Shown: piece by piece, positions 24,501-35,300 of the stretch | Numbering within the stretch: the first letter of the stretch is position 1 | Layout: every line of letters begins with the position of its first letter | Assembly: GCF_047663525.1 (NCBI RefSeq) | Contig: NC_092590.1 | Coordinates: 19,094,001 to 19,158,000, forward strand | Direction of reading: 5' to 3' | DNA: 64,000 bases | Origin: Anas platyrhynchos | Taxonomy: Eukaryota > Chordata > Aves > Anseriformes > Anatidae | Translations under genes and position numbers: made by a program | Notes under the pieces: model-generated | Databases searched by the model: none | Told to the model about the DNA's origin: nothing | The model's input: only the letters and a program-made list of their open reading frames with translations

Positions 24501-27500
24501 TGCGTACCTTTATGGATAAGTGAAATGTTAAAACCTGCTTGTGCTACATTGAGAGGGAGTGGAGAAGACGGGACCCGGTGATGTCTGCACGCTCCACTGA
24601 AACAAAGCTAATTCTGTTTTAAAAAAAAGAAAAAAAAAAAAGACCAAGCTCATTTTTTCTTAATTCCACTCCTGAAACTTCTAGAAAAAGATTTCATAAA
24701 GATGTCTGGATGATATGGGTGAGACCAGGGAGATTAAATAAGGCATAGCAGGGCGTTAACGCTAGCAGAACATTAACTCTGAGAAACGTGCACTAAGCTC
24801 TCCAGGAGCTGAGAGAAGTCAGCCCTGGATTTGACCCGAGGGTGTTCAGGTTTGTGCATCTCTTCCTCGTGAGTTGCTCATTGTTGAAGAGACTCCAGGT
24901 GAGATGAGTAGCAGTTGTGGTTTTAGGTGATTAACAGATGAGGAAAGATGGAGATACTAATTTTTGGCAGCAGTGTTGGTTTACTCCCAAGTATTGTGAT
25001 CTGTTCAGCGAGGACTGCTGATGTGCCTGAAGTGGTGTGTAAGGACTTTGTTATGTGAGCATGTCGGGCAGAACCAGGAGCCACCAGTCTATGGTGGATG
25101 CCCCATCCAGCCTGGCCTTGAACCTCCAGGGATGGGGTAGCCACAGCTTCTCTGGGCAGCCTGTTCAGTGCCTCACAACCCTCTGAGTGAAGAAATTCCT
25201 CCTAACTAAGGAGATCTAAATCTCCTTCATTCAATTTAACACCATTCCCCCTTGTCCTGTTACCATCTGCCTGAGCAAAAAGTCCTTCTCCATCTCTTTT
25301 TTTAAGTCCCCTTTAAGTATTGAAAAGCTGCAGTGAGGTTACCCTGGAGCCTTCTCTTCTTCAGGCTGAATATCCCCAGCTCTCTCAGTCTTTCTTTGTA
25401 GGAGAGGTGCTCAAGCCTTCTGATCAATTTTGTGGCCCTCCTGTGGACCTGTTCATCCTTCTTATGCTGGGGGCCCATATTAAATACTTAATTTCAGTAC
25501 TATTTCACAAAAGCACTTGTATGTGGGTTGTTTTTAAAAACACCTTTGAAGCTACATATATACAGAGTCATGTGAATGGAATAATTGAATGTCATGAGTA
25601 GAGAGAAGGAAAATAACAATAAAAATACAACCTCGTATACTTCTGAGTCATTTTGGTAAGGCCGTTAATGGGATTTGTAACTCTTAACAGGGATACAGAG
25701 AAACAAGACATATTCAAATATATGTTCATATCCAGCACATACTGATTTATTAATCTAAGGCTTTAAGTATCACCATGGCTAATTCTGCATTATCCTTTTT
25801 CAGCTGGATATGCCTACTGAGCAGATAGTTGCCAATCTAAAAACAATTTTAGAGGATATCTGCAAATTCAAGCCATCAAGTTCTGGTAAGTAGCTGTTCT
25901 TCCAATCTATTAGTTGAAGCTCTAGAAACAAAATAAAGAAACGATTGTTAAGCAGGGTGTCATTAAATGACCTCGTTACTTTGTCTACTTGGGATGGGAG
26001 GAGGGAGCTGTTAGGCTACTCAGTGAATTAAGGCTTGACAGCTTGACAGCCCATAAGGGCATGAATAGTGTCTGCTCTTCTTGACATGAACTCTCATTGC
26101 ACTGCAGAAGTGTCTGTGTGAGGAAAGAAGTGAGATGATGTACAAAACTGAGTTGGCAGGTTGATGCTTAAATGGATTATAACAATACATTGGAATCCTT
26201 GTGAGACATGGGGGTCTTCAGTGTATGGGTGGATTGGTTTACCCCACTTGAAGCCGAATACAAAGAATCCAAACCAAGAATCCACCTGCAGTTACTTAAG
26301 ACAATGCCAGTACTTCATCTAGCTAACATCTAGTCTGATGCTAACTACCCGTTTGAATATATACAACCATTTTTTTCTGTCACCAGGATGTTTTTTAAAT
26401 TTCTGCTGTTCCTGGTGCAACGCTGTTAATCTTTTCTTTTCCTTCCCTAACTGAATGATCAGGTTACAAAGGAGCAAAAGCAGGAGTTCGGCATGCTGTT
26501 GCTGTGGGTTCTGCTCACTGTTCCTTTGTAAAGAATTTGACCAGCTAATACGCTAGCTGTTCTTTTTCGTATTGAAGTAAATGTAAAACAGATGTCATCT
26601 GTATTACTGGAGTGGAAACAATGATTTAAGAACATAATTCTGTGTTCTAGCATTCTGTAATCTAACCAACCAATTTTTATATTAATATTGGTTTAATGTC
26701 TGCAAAAAGAATCAAATTGCATCTCTTCCACTGATGCTGTGACTGTACGGACAGAACGGACTGTGAAAAGCAAACTAAACAAGCATTTGGAAGCGTTTCA
26801 TCCCAAATAAAAGTATAAAGGGTTAGTTGACTAGAAATAAAACTAAATAAAAGCAGAAAGTCATGAGTTTTTTTTTTTTTTAGTGATGAGGCTCATATAT
26901 AGACTACACCAACTTGATTAAGTTAGGGTTAGCCATTCTGGACTTTATAACGTTTCTGTTTGATTGGTGGTATCAAGCTTGATTACTGTGGTATGTTCTT
27001 ACTTGCTTGGTCAAAAATATTTGCCATTTGTAGGAAGCAAGTGTGGTCCTCAGCGTATCTTTACAGGAAGGGAACCTAGGTAGGCTTGCTAACTGTCAGT
27101 CGCTTCGTTCCAGATTTCTGTTCGTTTTAGGTTTTCCATATGTAGTAGTGTATCTTCGTGCAACTATGCAGTTATCACTAAAAAGGCATTCCTCTGCAAG
27201 TCACTTGATCTAATGCAAGGCTAAAAATACCACCAGCCATATGTTCTCTAATGTAGTTCTAATTAATCCTCCCCAAAGAAATTGGGTTATTTCTGTAGTG
27301 CCTCTTGTCAAAAGACTCCTTCAGCATTTGTTGGTAGGATCCTGAAATAAGATTGTTTGGGCTATTTTGGTGCGCTCCATTACGCGTGAATATTTGTGCG
27401 ATCAACAAGTGCCTAGTTAATTTTTGTGAAGCTGCAAATAGGGGAAAGCCAATTGTAATGTGTTTTGGAGCCTACAGCAGCTTTTTTTTTTTTTTTTTTT

Positions 27501-29036
27501 TTTGACATAGTTGTTCGGACCTGACCACTCGGGTGGAGTGGGAGGGTTGGAAATGAACTCAGTGCCCATGTGGTCATCTTTACTAGGATTAATATGTTAG
27601 AAAGAGGTCTTGATTATTGCATATATAAGGAACTGTGAACACTCAAGCTATGTAGGGATGGCATTGACATCATGAAGATGAAAGGATGATTGGAGTTGAC
27701 CTAAGAGAATGTTGTTTGCTATGTGTGGGAAGAGTGTGTTGTGTTAGTATATCTATCATCATTTTATTTCAGTCTTTTGACTTGTTAGCTTTTTCAACTT
27801 GAAATGTAGTCTTCCTGCTCTATGGCATTGCTTTGCCTTTTTTTCTTCTTTGTACTAGGGGCTCTATTTAGCTGTCAGACGTGTAACATCTCTACTGCTT
27901 CCTAGTCACCTTCATCAGCTATGTGTGTGTTACAAATAACCACAATATCTTAGCCTTTTCCTCCACCGTCTGGGTTTTATTCAGTTCCTTTCCAAATCCA
28001 AAGGGGACTTGAAAACCACTGCCTACCTCAGCAGCCCCTTCCTCAAATGCATGCTGTCATCTTTACCTTTGCGACCTGTGCAGCTTCAATCCAAAATGCA
28101 GGTGTGATTGACAGATAATCAGACTGCACTTCACAGAGCTTTCCTGCATTGTCCCCTCTGCTGCTCTGGAGGAAGCATGTGTTGGACTTTCTGCCTTGAG
28201 CTCGCTATAATTTCCACTGCTTTGTAATACCCTAATAATTTCTTGGAGAGCACAAGATAGCAGAGCACCATTCTTATCCCATGCAGAAGCTATGGGTGCT
28301 ACATATTGTGGTGGATAAAAATGAATCTATGTAGGGTTTTGTTTGTGGAATGGCACGCCTGCTGCCTTTAAAAAGTAGGCTTTTCACTTACACTTATGTG
28401 CTTCCCAAGTACTCTTCAGAAAACTGGATCCTAGACTGGTGTGTTTGACTGCTGGAAGGAAAGCTGTTAGGTTGTCAGGAACTTCCCATCTGTAATTTGC
28501 CAGTCAGACTAGATTCCAAATTGACTTGATTTTTTTATCTATACGTTAGAGGAGAGTGTGTATGTGTGTGTAGCTTGATTTGTGTGTTCCAAGGCCCTGG
28601 AATATCAATTACCTCAACTGCTGGCGAGGTACTGAAGGAATAAGGTAGCCATCGTGTTACTACCTTTTTGTAGCACCAGCGTGTGAAGTGCATTTTGAGC
28701 CCTTTCTGGCAGAGTGCATGTTCAACTGTCTGCACTGAGATGATTTGTCTACTCGTATCGGTCTGTTACCTGACACAATATACCTGACACGATCTGGATC
28801 AGTACTAAGATAAGTCAGCCTGGAGACAAAACTGTTGAAGTAACTGAATTGGTGGTGCCCTTTGTTTTGTAGGTCCCTTTGTGCGGAAGTTGGTTATTAG
28901 ATCTTCAACCAGTGAAGGCTTGCTTTTGAACCTTGATGGACTTCTTCCAGAGGTAGAGAAAGTAGAAGAAAAAGAAGAAGAAACAGTAGAAGAAGACGAT
29001 GAAGAAAAACCTGTTCAAGAATCTGTTAGTACCTGA
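12535..29036 (+). CDS. MRPL1: MRPL1, mitochondrial large-subunit ribosomal protein uL1m (9 exons, complete)
   Basis: This is the mitochondrial homologue of bacterial ribosomal protein L1, part of the L1 stalk of the 39S subunit in the mitochondrial matrix. The nine coding exons are 12535-12568, 12714-12798, 13904-14147, 15875-15958, 17174-17245, 17478-17589, 19010-19110, 25804-25885 and 28873-29036. Together they give 978 nt, or 325 codons plus stop, equal to the human length as I recall it. All junctions are GT-AG and in phase. Residues 1-40 are Arg/Ala-rich and low in acidic residues, as in a mitochondrial targeting sequence. Residues 40-65 are Lys-rich. The L1 domain follows, with [13 protein letters not shown] at about 159-171 and [10 protein letters not shown] at about 185-194, both typical of the family. 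The C-terminus (from about residue 300) is Glu/Asp-rich. No frameshift or premature stop is present. Confidence 0.96.
12714..12798 (+). CDS. MRPL1: MRPL1 coding exon 2
   Basis: 85 nt between a ttttccctcag acceptor and a GTGAGT donor; it ends in phase 2. It encodes Ala-, Pro- and Cys-rich sequence with scattered Arg, consistent with the rest of the targeting presequence. The presequence is poorly conserved, so support comes from frame and splice sites more than from similarity. Confidence 0.85.
13092..13442 (-). mobile_element. CR1 LINE 3' fragment in MRPL1 intron 2
   Basis: Read on the plus strand it begins with a decayed copy of the CR1 terminal repeat (cataaaatcacagaagcaca). It continues with recognisable reverse-complement CR1 text: ggaccacccaaaaatcagac, tgtctgagagcgttgtccaa, ccctgggcagcctgtcccag. 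The element therefore lies on the minus strand, opposite to MRPL1. Near 13415 the text jumps from cgcctgcccctc to gctgaacaaaccaagtgacc, which in full elements is separated by several tens of bases, so this copy has an internal deletion. It is severely 5'-truncated with no coding capacity. Confidence 0.9.
13904..14147 (+). CDS. MRPL1: MRPL1 coding exon 3
   Basis: 244 nt, from a cttgtctcag acceptor to a GTAAGT donor; it ends in phase 0. It encodes the Lys-rich linker and the start of the L1 domain, including [20 protein letters not shown] and [15 protein letters not shown], which align closely with mammalian MRPL1. Confidence 0.96.
15875..15958 (+). CDS. MRPL1: MRPL1 coding exon 4
   Basis: 84 nt, phase 0 at both ends, preceded by ttatttttag and followed by GTGGGTAAG. 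It encodes [16 protein letters not shown] then [12 protein letters not shown], the family segment in which bacterial L1 has the hydrophobic strand before the EENGA-type motif. Confidence 0.96.
17174..17245 (+). CDS. MRPL1: MRPL1 coding exon 5
   Basis: 72 nt, phase 0 at both ends, with acceptor ctctcaacag and donor GTATTT. It encodes 24 residues including the conserved [11 protein letters not shown] core of the L1 fold. Confidence 0.95.
17478..17589 (+). CDS. MRPL1: MRPL1 coding exon 6
   Basis: 112 nt ending in phase 1 before GTAAGA. It encodes [20 protein letters not shown] and a basic stretch. The acceptor (gttttattggag) has a weak polypyrimidine tract. The boundary is chosen because the protein aligns with the family without a gap there. 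Confidence 0.94.
19010..19110 (+). CDS. MRPL1: MRPL1 coding exon 7
   Basis: 101 nt after a long T-tract and the acceptor tttacttag; it ends in phase 0 before GTAAGTATGG. It encodes [20 protein letters not shown] and a charged segment. The split Asn codon (A from exon 6, AT from exon 7) restores the NS.GxDIPKML motif of MRPL1. Confidence 0.96.
19111..25803 (+). other. MRPL1: MRPL1 intron 7, the longest of the gene (6.7 kb)
   Basis: It contains one CR1 fragment (about 25080-25480), several T/A homopolymer tracts and no recognised gene. Overlapping minus-strand frames of 102 and 93 codons near 21140-21445 resemble no family I know. Confidence 0.85.
25080..25480 (-). mobile_element. CR1 LINE 3' fragment in MRPL1 intron 7
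   Basis: Plus-strand text follows the reverse complement of avian CR1 closely: catccagcctggccttgaac, ccacagcttctctgggcagc, ccttctcttcttcaggctga, gtaggagaggtgctcaagcc, ending near atgctgggggcccat. It is about 400 bp, without the terminal octamer repeats, heavily 5'-truncated and non-coding. It lies antisense to MRPL1. This is the clearest evidence in the window that the host is a bird or close relative. Confidence 0.95.
25804..25885 (+). CDS. MRPL1: MRPL1 coding exon 8
   Basis: 82 nt, from acceptor cctttttcag to donor GTAAGT; it ends in phase 1. It encodes [20 protein letters not shown] and FKPSSS, matching the LDMSSDQIAANL region of mammalian MRPL1 near the end of the L1 domain. Confidence 0.96.
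27482..27503. repeat. Poly-T tract (22 T) in MRPL1 intron 8
   Basis: An uninterrupted homopolymer, likely length-polymorphic. Comparable tracts occur at 36041-36058 (T), 36720-36737 (A) and 48245-48267 (T, preceded by another T run). Confidence 0.9.
28873..29036 (+). CDS. MRPL1: MRPL1 coding exon 9 and stop
   Basis: 164 nt after acceptor ttgttttgtag; the stop TGA is at 29034-29036. It encodes [20 protein letters not shown], diagnostic of MRPL1, then an acidic tail ([18 protein letters not shown]). The tail resembles the acidic C-terminus of the human protein in character, and here looks richer in Glu/Asp. Confidence 0.96.
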
Positions 29037-29300
29037 TGCCTTTCCTTGTAGGTCTGATGATCAGGCTTGGAAAGCAAATGGTGGATTTCAAATCATATTC
29101 TGTGAAAAGGAAAAATAAATACACACATTTCATTTTTAAATTCTGTGTGACCGGAAACTATGTCACAAACAGGAGCCTGTTGTCAAAACTGAAGACACTA
29201 AGTTTCTTCTTTGGGTAGCTGAAAGCTCCCTAATTTGTGTGTTTTTTTTTCTTTTTCTTCGCACATAATCAGTCTAATAAATGTAGTACTATAAGCTTGA
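29037..29300 (+). terminator. MRPL1: MRPL1 3' UTR with two polyadenylation signals
   Basis: Canonical AATAAA hexamers lie at 29114-29119 and 29276-29281. The first is followed within about 25 nt by a GT-rich stretch (ctgtgtgacc). Either could end the transcript, giving 3' UTRs of roughly 100 or 260 nt. The cleavage sites themselves are not visible in sequence. Confidence 0.7.
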
Positions 29301-32300
29301 GGTATTGCCATCCAATTAACATAGTTGCAGCTGAAAGACCAACACATGTTACATCCATAATGCTGGGTTTTCTACTCTGTTGAAATTGCAAAATTGTTCA
29401 ATGCTTTTGTCTGTTACACCCAATCTCATGTAGAGAAGCTAATGCAGTTACTTCTGGAAAGCTGCTGCATGACTTTCCAAGAGAAAAGCTAAATTTTAAC
29501 TTACCATCCTGTTTTCTACAAAATCAGAGGTGGGTTTGCTTTTGAGTTGGTGGAAGCCACGCCTGCATGATGCTTATGGTATCCCACTTCATTTTCACTT
29601 AATCTACGTACATAGAGGTGTGATGTATGGATTTCTGTTCCACTTGGCACTCTGAAACTACTTCTGAATGCGGGATTGTTTTTGTGACAAACTGTAATAG
29701 TTGATTTTTTTTCTACAGAAAAAATGGGTTATCTTCTGCAAGAGGAGTGATTGTGCACCTTCTTTTTCTAATAACACTTCATCAATGCATAATTGATATT
29801 ATGCTCCTCAGCGAGCCCAATTAGTGGCTTGTTTGTACTACCCTGGAAAGAATTGATTGTAAACTAGTTTGAGATGAGACCTGAGTGAAGCTACAAAAAT
29901 TTAAGTATCCCTTTCTGTTTGGCAATGGAGGTTCCTTTTGATGGGCTTCCAAATAACCAACTGGATGTGTTCTGAAGGGGAGCGAGAGGCAGCTTCACAA
30001 CAAGCAGCAGGAGGTCTTGCTTCCATACAGGTGACTCCAAGAGGAAGGCTCCTGTGGTATGCTTTGTGTTGAGACTTTACTTCAAAATGTTGGCTGATGC
30101 CTTAGGACAATTTTGTGTGTTACCAGCTGGGAATGAAGAGCACATACATAAGAGCAGCAGTGAGTAGCTAGGATATATAGGGCCGTGGTCCTGTGCTGGG
30201 TTAGTTATCTTGAGAGTGCACGGACCACTAGATTTGGCTTAGAAAATACTGATTTGCTCATTGGGCGGAGGCTCCCCAGCTCCTCTGCCAGTGTACAGGT
30301 GGAAGAAAAAAAGGCTGTGGGGTCCCTTTTGGTTATGTATTAGCTTAGCTTGTTCCTTTGACTCTTGGTAGCTGTGAATACCACTTAGCTTTGGTGGAAA
30401 ATCTTGAAGTTAAAGGCCTCTTAGTTGAAATGAAGGTCTCTTTTAGGAATAGCACAGTTTGACAAATGAATTAAGCTCTTGTCGGGGTTTGAGCTCTTAC
30501 ACACACCAGAAGGCTTGACTTGGCGATGTTTCAACTTTTTACACAGTTAGCTTTTTGTTCGTGAGGGCTAGCTGGTGTGGGTCAAATCAATTAAAAACAA
30601 AACACCAACCCTTTTTTTGCAAAAGGTAGTAATGAGTGTGCTTGTAGTGTAATCCTGTCATTCTGCTCAATTTAATTCAGTTTATATGGCAATTGCTGTG
30701 ACCTGTTACTTTGTCTACTTTTTTTTTATTTTTTTATTTTCCAGCATAGTTCTTAAGTATTAACTGGAGACCAGAGAAAATATCCATGCGTCTTTCAACT
30801 GGCTGGCTAAAAAACAGGTGTTTTCCACCTTGCTGCAGAATTTTTCTCAGCTTTCTGCACGTTGTTTCCAGCAGGTGGCATTCTTGTTCCCCTCTGTAGG
30901 ATTGTTAGGGAAAGTTTCTTGCTGATATTTTTGTTTCATTGCTAGACATATGCTAGTAGAAATGAATCCAAAAAATTAGGATGATTCCAGAAAGGATAGG
31001 CCATATAAAAGGGGATGAGGTTATCCAAACCTGGAAGGGTAGCCTGTGTTTGGGGCTTTAAATCATTCCTTTTGTTGTAGATGAGGTGTTTTGTGTTTGA
31101 GGAGGTTACCCATATCTGCTTAGAAATCCTTGCACCTCCATCTGAAGCATTTGGCTGCTGTCAGTCAGGGTGCCTGACAGCTTGCTGCTCGGCCACACTG
31201 CTGTTTCTTTAAATATGTGGAGTGCTTTATGCAGGTTCATCAGAAAATTGTCTTAAGGGTAAAGGAAAGCTTCGCGCTGACTTCAGTAGACTTTCTATGT
31301 AGTATTTGCAAAAAAGCAATGTCAGTACTTCTGAATAGCTGTATAAAAAGCTGTATAAACAGCCTTGGCTATGGGCTGTGCTTGTGCCTTGTGGAAAGAA
31401 GAAATTTCAACCAATGTTTGTGGGAGTGAGTTGGTGTGAGAGGCAGAAATATTGTGTCAAATATATTCAGGGAAGTTAACTGACCTAAACATCACATTTG
31501 GTCCAATTCTACTTAGATCAAGAAAAGAGGTATTGCAGGGGGAGGTGTTTCCCTATAAAAACGTGTGTATCCATGATCAGCTGAGACAGAATTGGCAGCT
31601 TTTGGAAGATACAGAAAGATACATAATCAAGGGAAATTTATTTTTATTTTTTTTTATTTTTTAAGCATTAGATTCCAAAGCATTAGCATTGAAGTTTAGG
31701 TTTAATTTTAAAATATATTTAAGATACAGGGTGTCTTAAATAGCAGGCTCTGCTGATTACTGGCTGTGTGCAGGCAAGTCTGGTTTATGCCAGCGTAGAG
31801 CAGAGGAGCAACTTACTCTGCAACAAAAGGCTTGATTGCTTTTGACGAGCTTTACTTAGATGACTTCTTCTGATGAAAAAAATGATCATTTTCCACAAGT
31901 TCCTTGCCTGTACGATGTCTAGCTTCATTAGTTCAAGTACAGCATCCTCTAAAGGTACATCACTTACACAGTAAGCTTTTTTTTTGTTTTGGAGTTTGTA
32001 CACAGATGTGAACAGAGAAGATCAAGCCATGAGAGGTGTGCCTTGGTTTGAGGATGTCTCTTAAGCTTCTGTGCAACTCAAATAGTGCACGAGGAATTGA
32101 TTAACACTTTGAATCTTAGCAAAAAGTATTATTTTTTTTACAGGGTTCCATTCTGCAGAGAACATTTTATGTGTGCATGCAAGCAAACAGCATCTTTAGC
32201 ACTAACAAATTGTATATACGAGGAATGCTGTGAGATATTGTAACGTTATGTGCTGTTTGTGCCTGTAATGGAACATGAAGGTAAGATACCTGCTGATACA

Positions 32301-35300
32301 GATAAGTTAGGCTTATGATGTTATTCGCCTAGGTTTCTTGGTCTCCTGTAATTTTCTTGACTTATTTCAGATTTTACTATCCGTTGTTGCAGGCCTGTTG
32401 TTTTGAAGATGGGTGTTCTGTTTTTTTTAGTGATGCTTAAGTGTAAATACACAGGTGAACGTATCTCAGGCTGACTGCCGAATGTATTTTCAGAGAATAA
32501 AAATGTGGAGTACTGTATATTCCTGCAGAAATGCATACTTTAAAAATTTGAACACTGGCAGTACTGTAAATCTGGATCTCTAGAGGTCAGGTGAGGAAAA
32601 AAATGGCTAATGAACTCAGCAAACTGTACCTGAACAACTGCAGCTGAAAATCTTACAGTTTCGAGTATGCTGTGTTACTAATTGATGTAGTGATAATGTT
32701 CCTGGCCTTTATAACACTGAAATGGGATTATACAAAACGAGTATATTATGATTTTATCCTGAAATGCTTGATTGAGATAGATGAGGGATGAAAAGGAGAA
32801 AGACAACATGGGATTGTTCCCCTGTAATAAGCTTAGTCCCAAAACACGCAGAGTGGGAACTGCTGTACGTGTGGGTTTTGTGCCACTGTGCCTTGGAAAC
32901 ATGTTTAATTGTCACGTAAGCGTAGCTAAGATGGTGTTGCTTGCATCTAGGTATGAATACTACTGTACTATTTGCCAAGTGTGGTTTTGTAATGCTTTGG
33001 TGGTTTCTCATTTAGTTATGGCAGTACATAAATTGGTTATCTGTCCTGAACGTTAAGCTCTTGTAAGTCCCGTGTGATAAGAGGCAGCCCTTTGCCAGCG
33101 TTTCTGTTAATGAATGCTTAATGCTCCTTCGGTAGGTAAATAGAGCACAGATCTTCCATCACAAGCAAAACTCCATTAACCCAGGGCTGTCTCCTTGTGA
33201 AAAGGAGGGAGAGCTGCAGTGTACTTTGTAATGCAGATGATGTATGATTGCTTTTAAAATTATCCCATATGAAACTGCTGTATAACTAAGGGGAAGCAGG
33301 CAATGGACTGAAATTCACGGTTGATACTTAGAGAAAAATGTGCCCAAACAAGGAAGAAATTACAATGGAAGCGTGTGTGCAGTTGTGGGGAATGAAGGGT
33401 TTAGGCTGTCAGCCTAAACCTGGACTTGTATGGAAATTAGTTGCACTCCAAAAAACTTCAATCTGGGCGGGTCAAACTGAGTTCACAGAGCTTTTGCTGC
33501 AAACTGTGGCACAGAGGTAAAGCTAGAGCAGGATAGGGATGTTGCAAATGCAGTGTTCAAAACTGATGCAAGAAAGACTGGCTGGCGGTTTCCCAGGTTG
33601 CTCACTGGTGGCATTAGCACTACTCCCACAGTTGCCATTCTGCCGTACTGTAACAGAGCGCTGCCTCCAAAACGTCAAGGAACATCAGCCTTGTACACAT
33701 CCTGATTGAACTTGTCAGGTTCAGGCTCCCTCGTTAATTTTCCCAGAGCTGCCAAGTCCTGCTGCGTGCTGCCCCTGCTCTGGGAGTTAGGCTGGCCTAA
33801 GGAGTCGGGCTGAGCGCTTTGTTTGGAGCAAACAAAACTTGGAAAATCTGGGCTCAGCACTGTGCTTGTCTGGGTGGTGTCACTGATGAAGCCTTGGCTA
33901 AATGTCCCACAATGAGTAAGGTCATTCTAAACAGAGACAGGCTTTATCTGTACCATACAATGCATGGAAATGAGAAGGTGAAGGAAATGTCATTAGTGAA
34001 ATCCCTAATGACAGTGCAGAAGGGGACAGCGTGGGGCACTAAGAGTGGTGTTCTGAGCGCTTTCTGTTCCAGAAGTTCCTCCTTCGTGCAGAAAGGTGAG
34101 AAAAACACCTTTAGAAACAAGAAGGGAAGGAGTAGTGGAACGGAGACCTGGCTGGTGCGGCTACATTCATGTTCTGCAGATCCTCAGTGGGGCAGCAGGA
34201 CTCTTAAGGGCCCAATATGTTGTGCTAGGGTATCTATACCTCTCTATCACAAACCCGTGATGATTGCATTTCTTTGCAGCTGGAGGTGTAGTGGTCTTTG
34301 TGGGTTTTGTTGAAGTGGAGAAACATTTGGGTGACTTTTCTTCAGCTTAAAGAAAACTTAGTTGAACACAAACAAAACCCCACTGAAGCCTAATTTTACT
34401 TTTTTTTTTTTATTTAAAGTGAAAAGGGTAGCGATTAACAAATACTTTCTTCTCTCCTGAAAGCTTCATCTTTCCAGCAGGAGGAGTCCTGTGATTACAG
34501 TGCTAGCTGCAAGGCCTCTGAGCTGGTCGCTAGGAGGAAACTGATTGGAGTGGAAATGAGAGCAGCAAGGCAAATGGTACTTCAGTTTCTTTTCTTTAAG
34601 ACACTCCTTGTAGGAAGGCAGTTAAGCCTCGTTTCCCAGCATTAGTGAAATCTGGTTGTGACAAAACAAAATTGTAAATGACCTGTATGCAGGCTAACTA
34701 CTACTCAAAGCCTGAAGAAAAGATGGCATGCTAACAAGGTGGGTTGTGACTTTACACCAGAGGTGCCCTGTGGGGAAGAAAAGAAAAATATTTCAGGGGA
34801 TCTGAACCATTGCAAACACACTTCCTTTCACAGGGCTTTCCCAAGCATACTTGTTCCCATCTTTCAGGGTTTGTTGGGGACGGGAGTGGATTTGGGGGAC
34901 TGGAACAGTGAAATAAAAACAGAATCCTTGTTGGCAGTAAGTACGCACATGTGCTAGGCAGTAGAAAGATGTTTAACACTGAGGTTTGTGGAAAGAGCCT
35001 GCTGGATTGATTTCCAGGGCGCTGCCTGGTGACCTCTGTGCTTTGCCAGCTGCTGGACTGACTGCAGCTCTGCTGGAAAGCTGCACTGCGTGAGCGTGGT
35101 CAATCATATGCTTCCCCAAAACTAAGGTCCGGGTGTGCACATGCTGTGTGTAGCCAATATATGTGCACATTTGCATTGGCTGTCCAAAACTGAAATGCAG
35201 TCACTATAAAGAGAAGGGAGGAAACTCTGCTGGGTGCACAGTTTGGGAAACGCTTTTTCCTGCTTTCAGTAGCAGGGCTGTGTGTAGATGAGGAGGTGAT

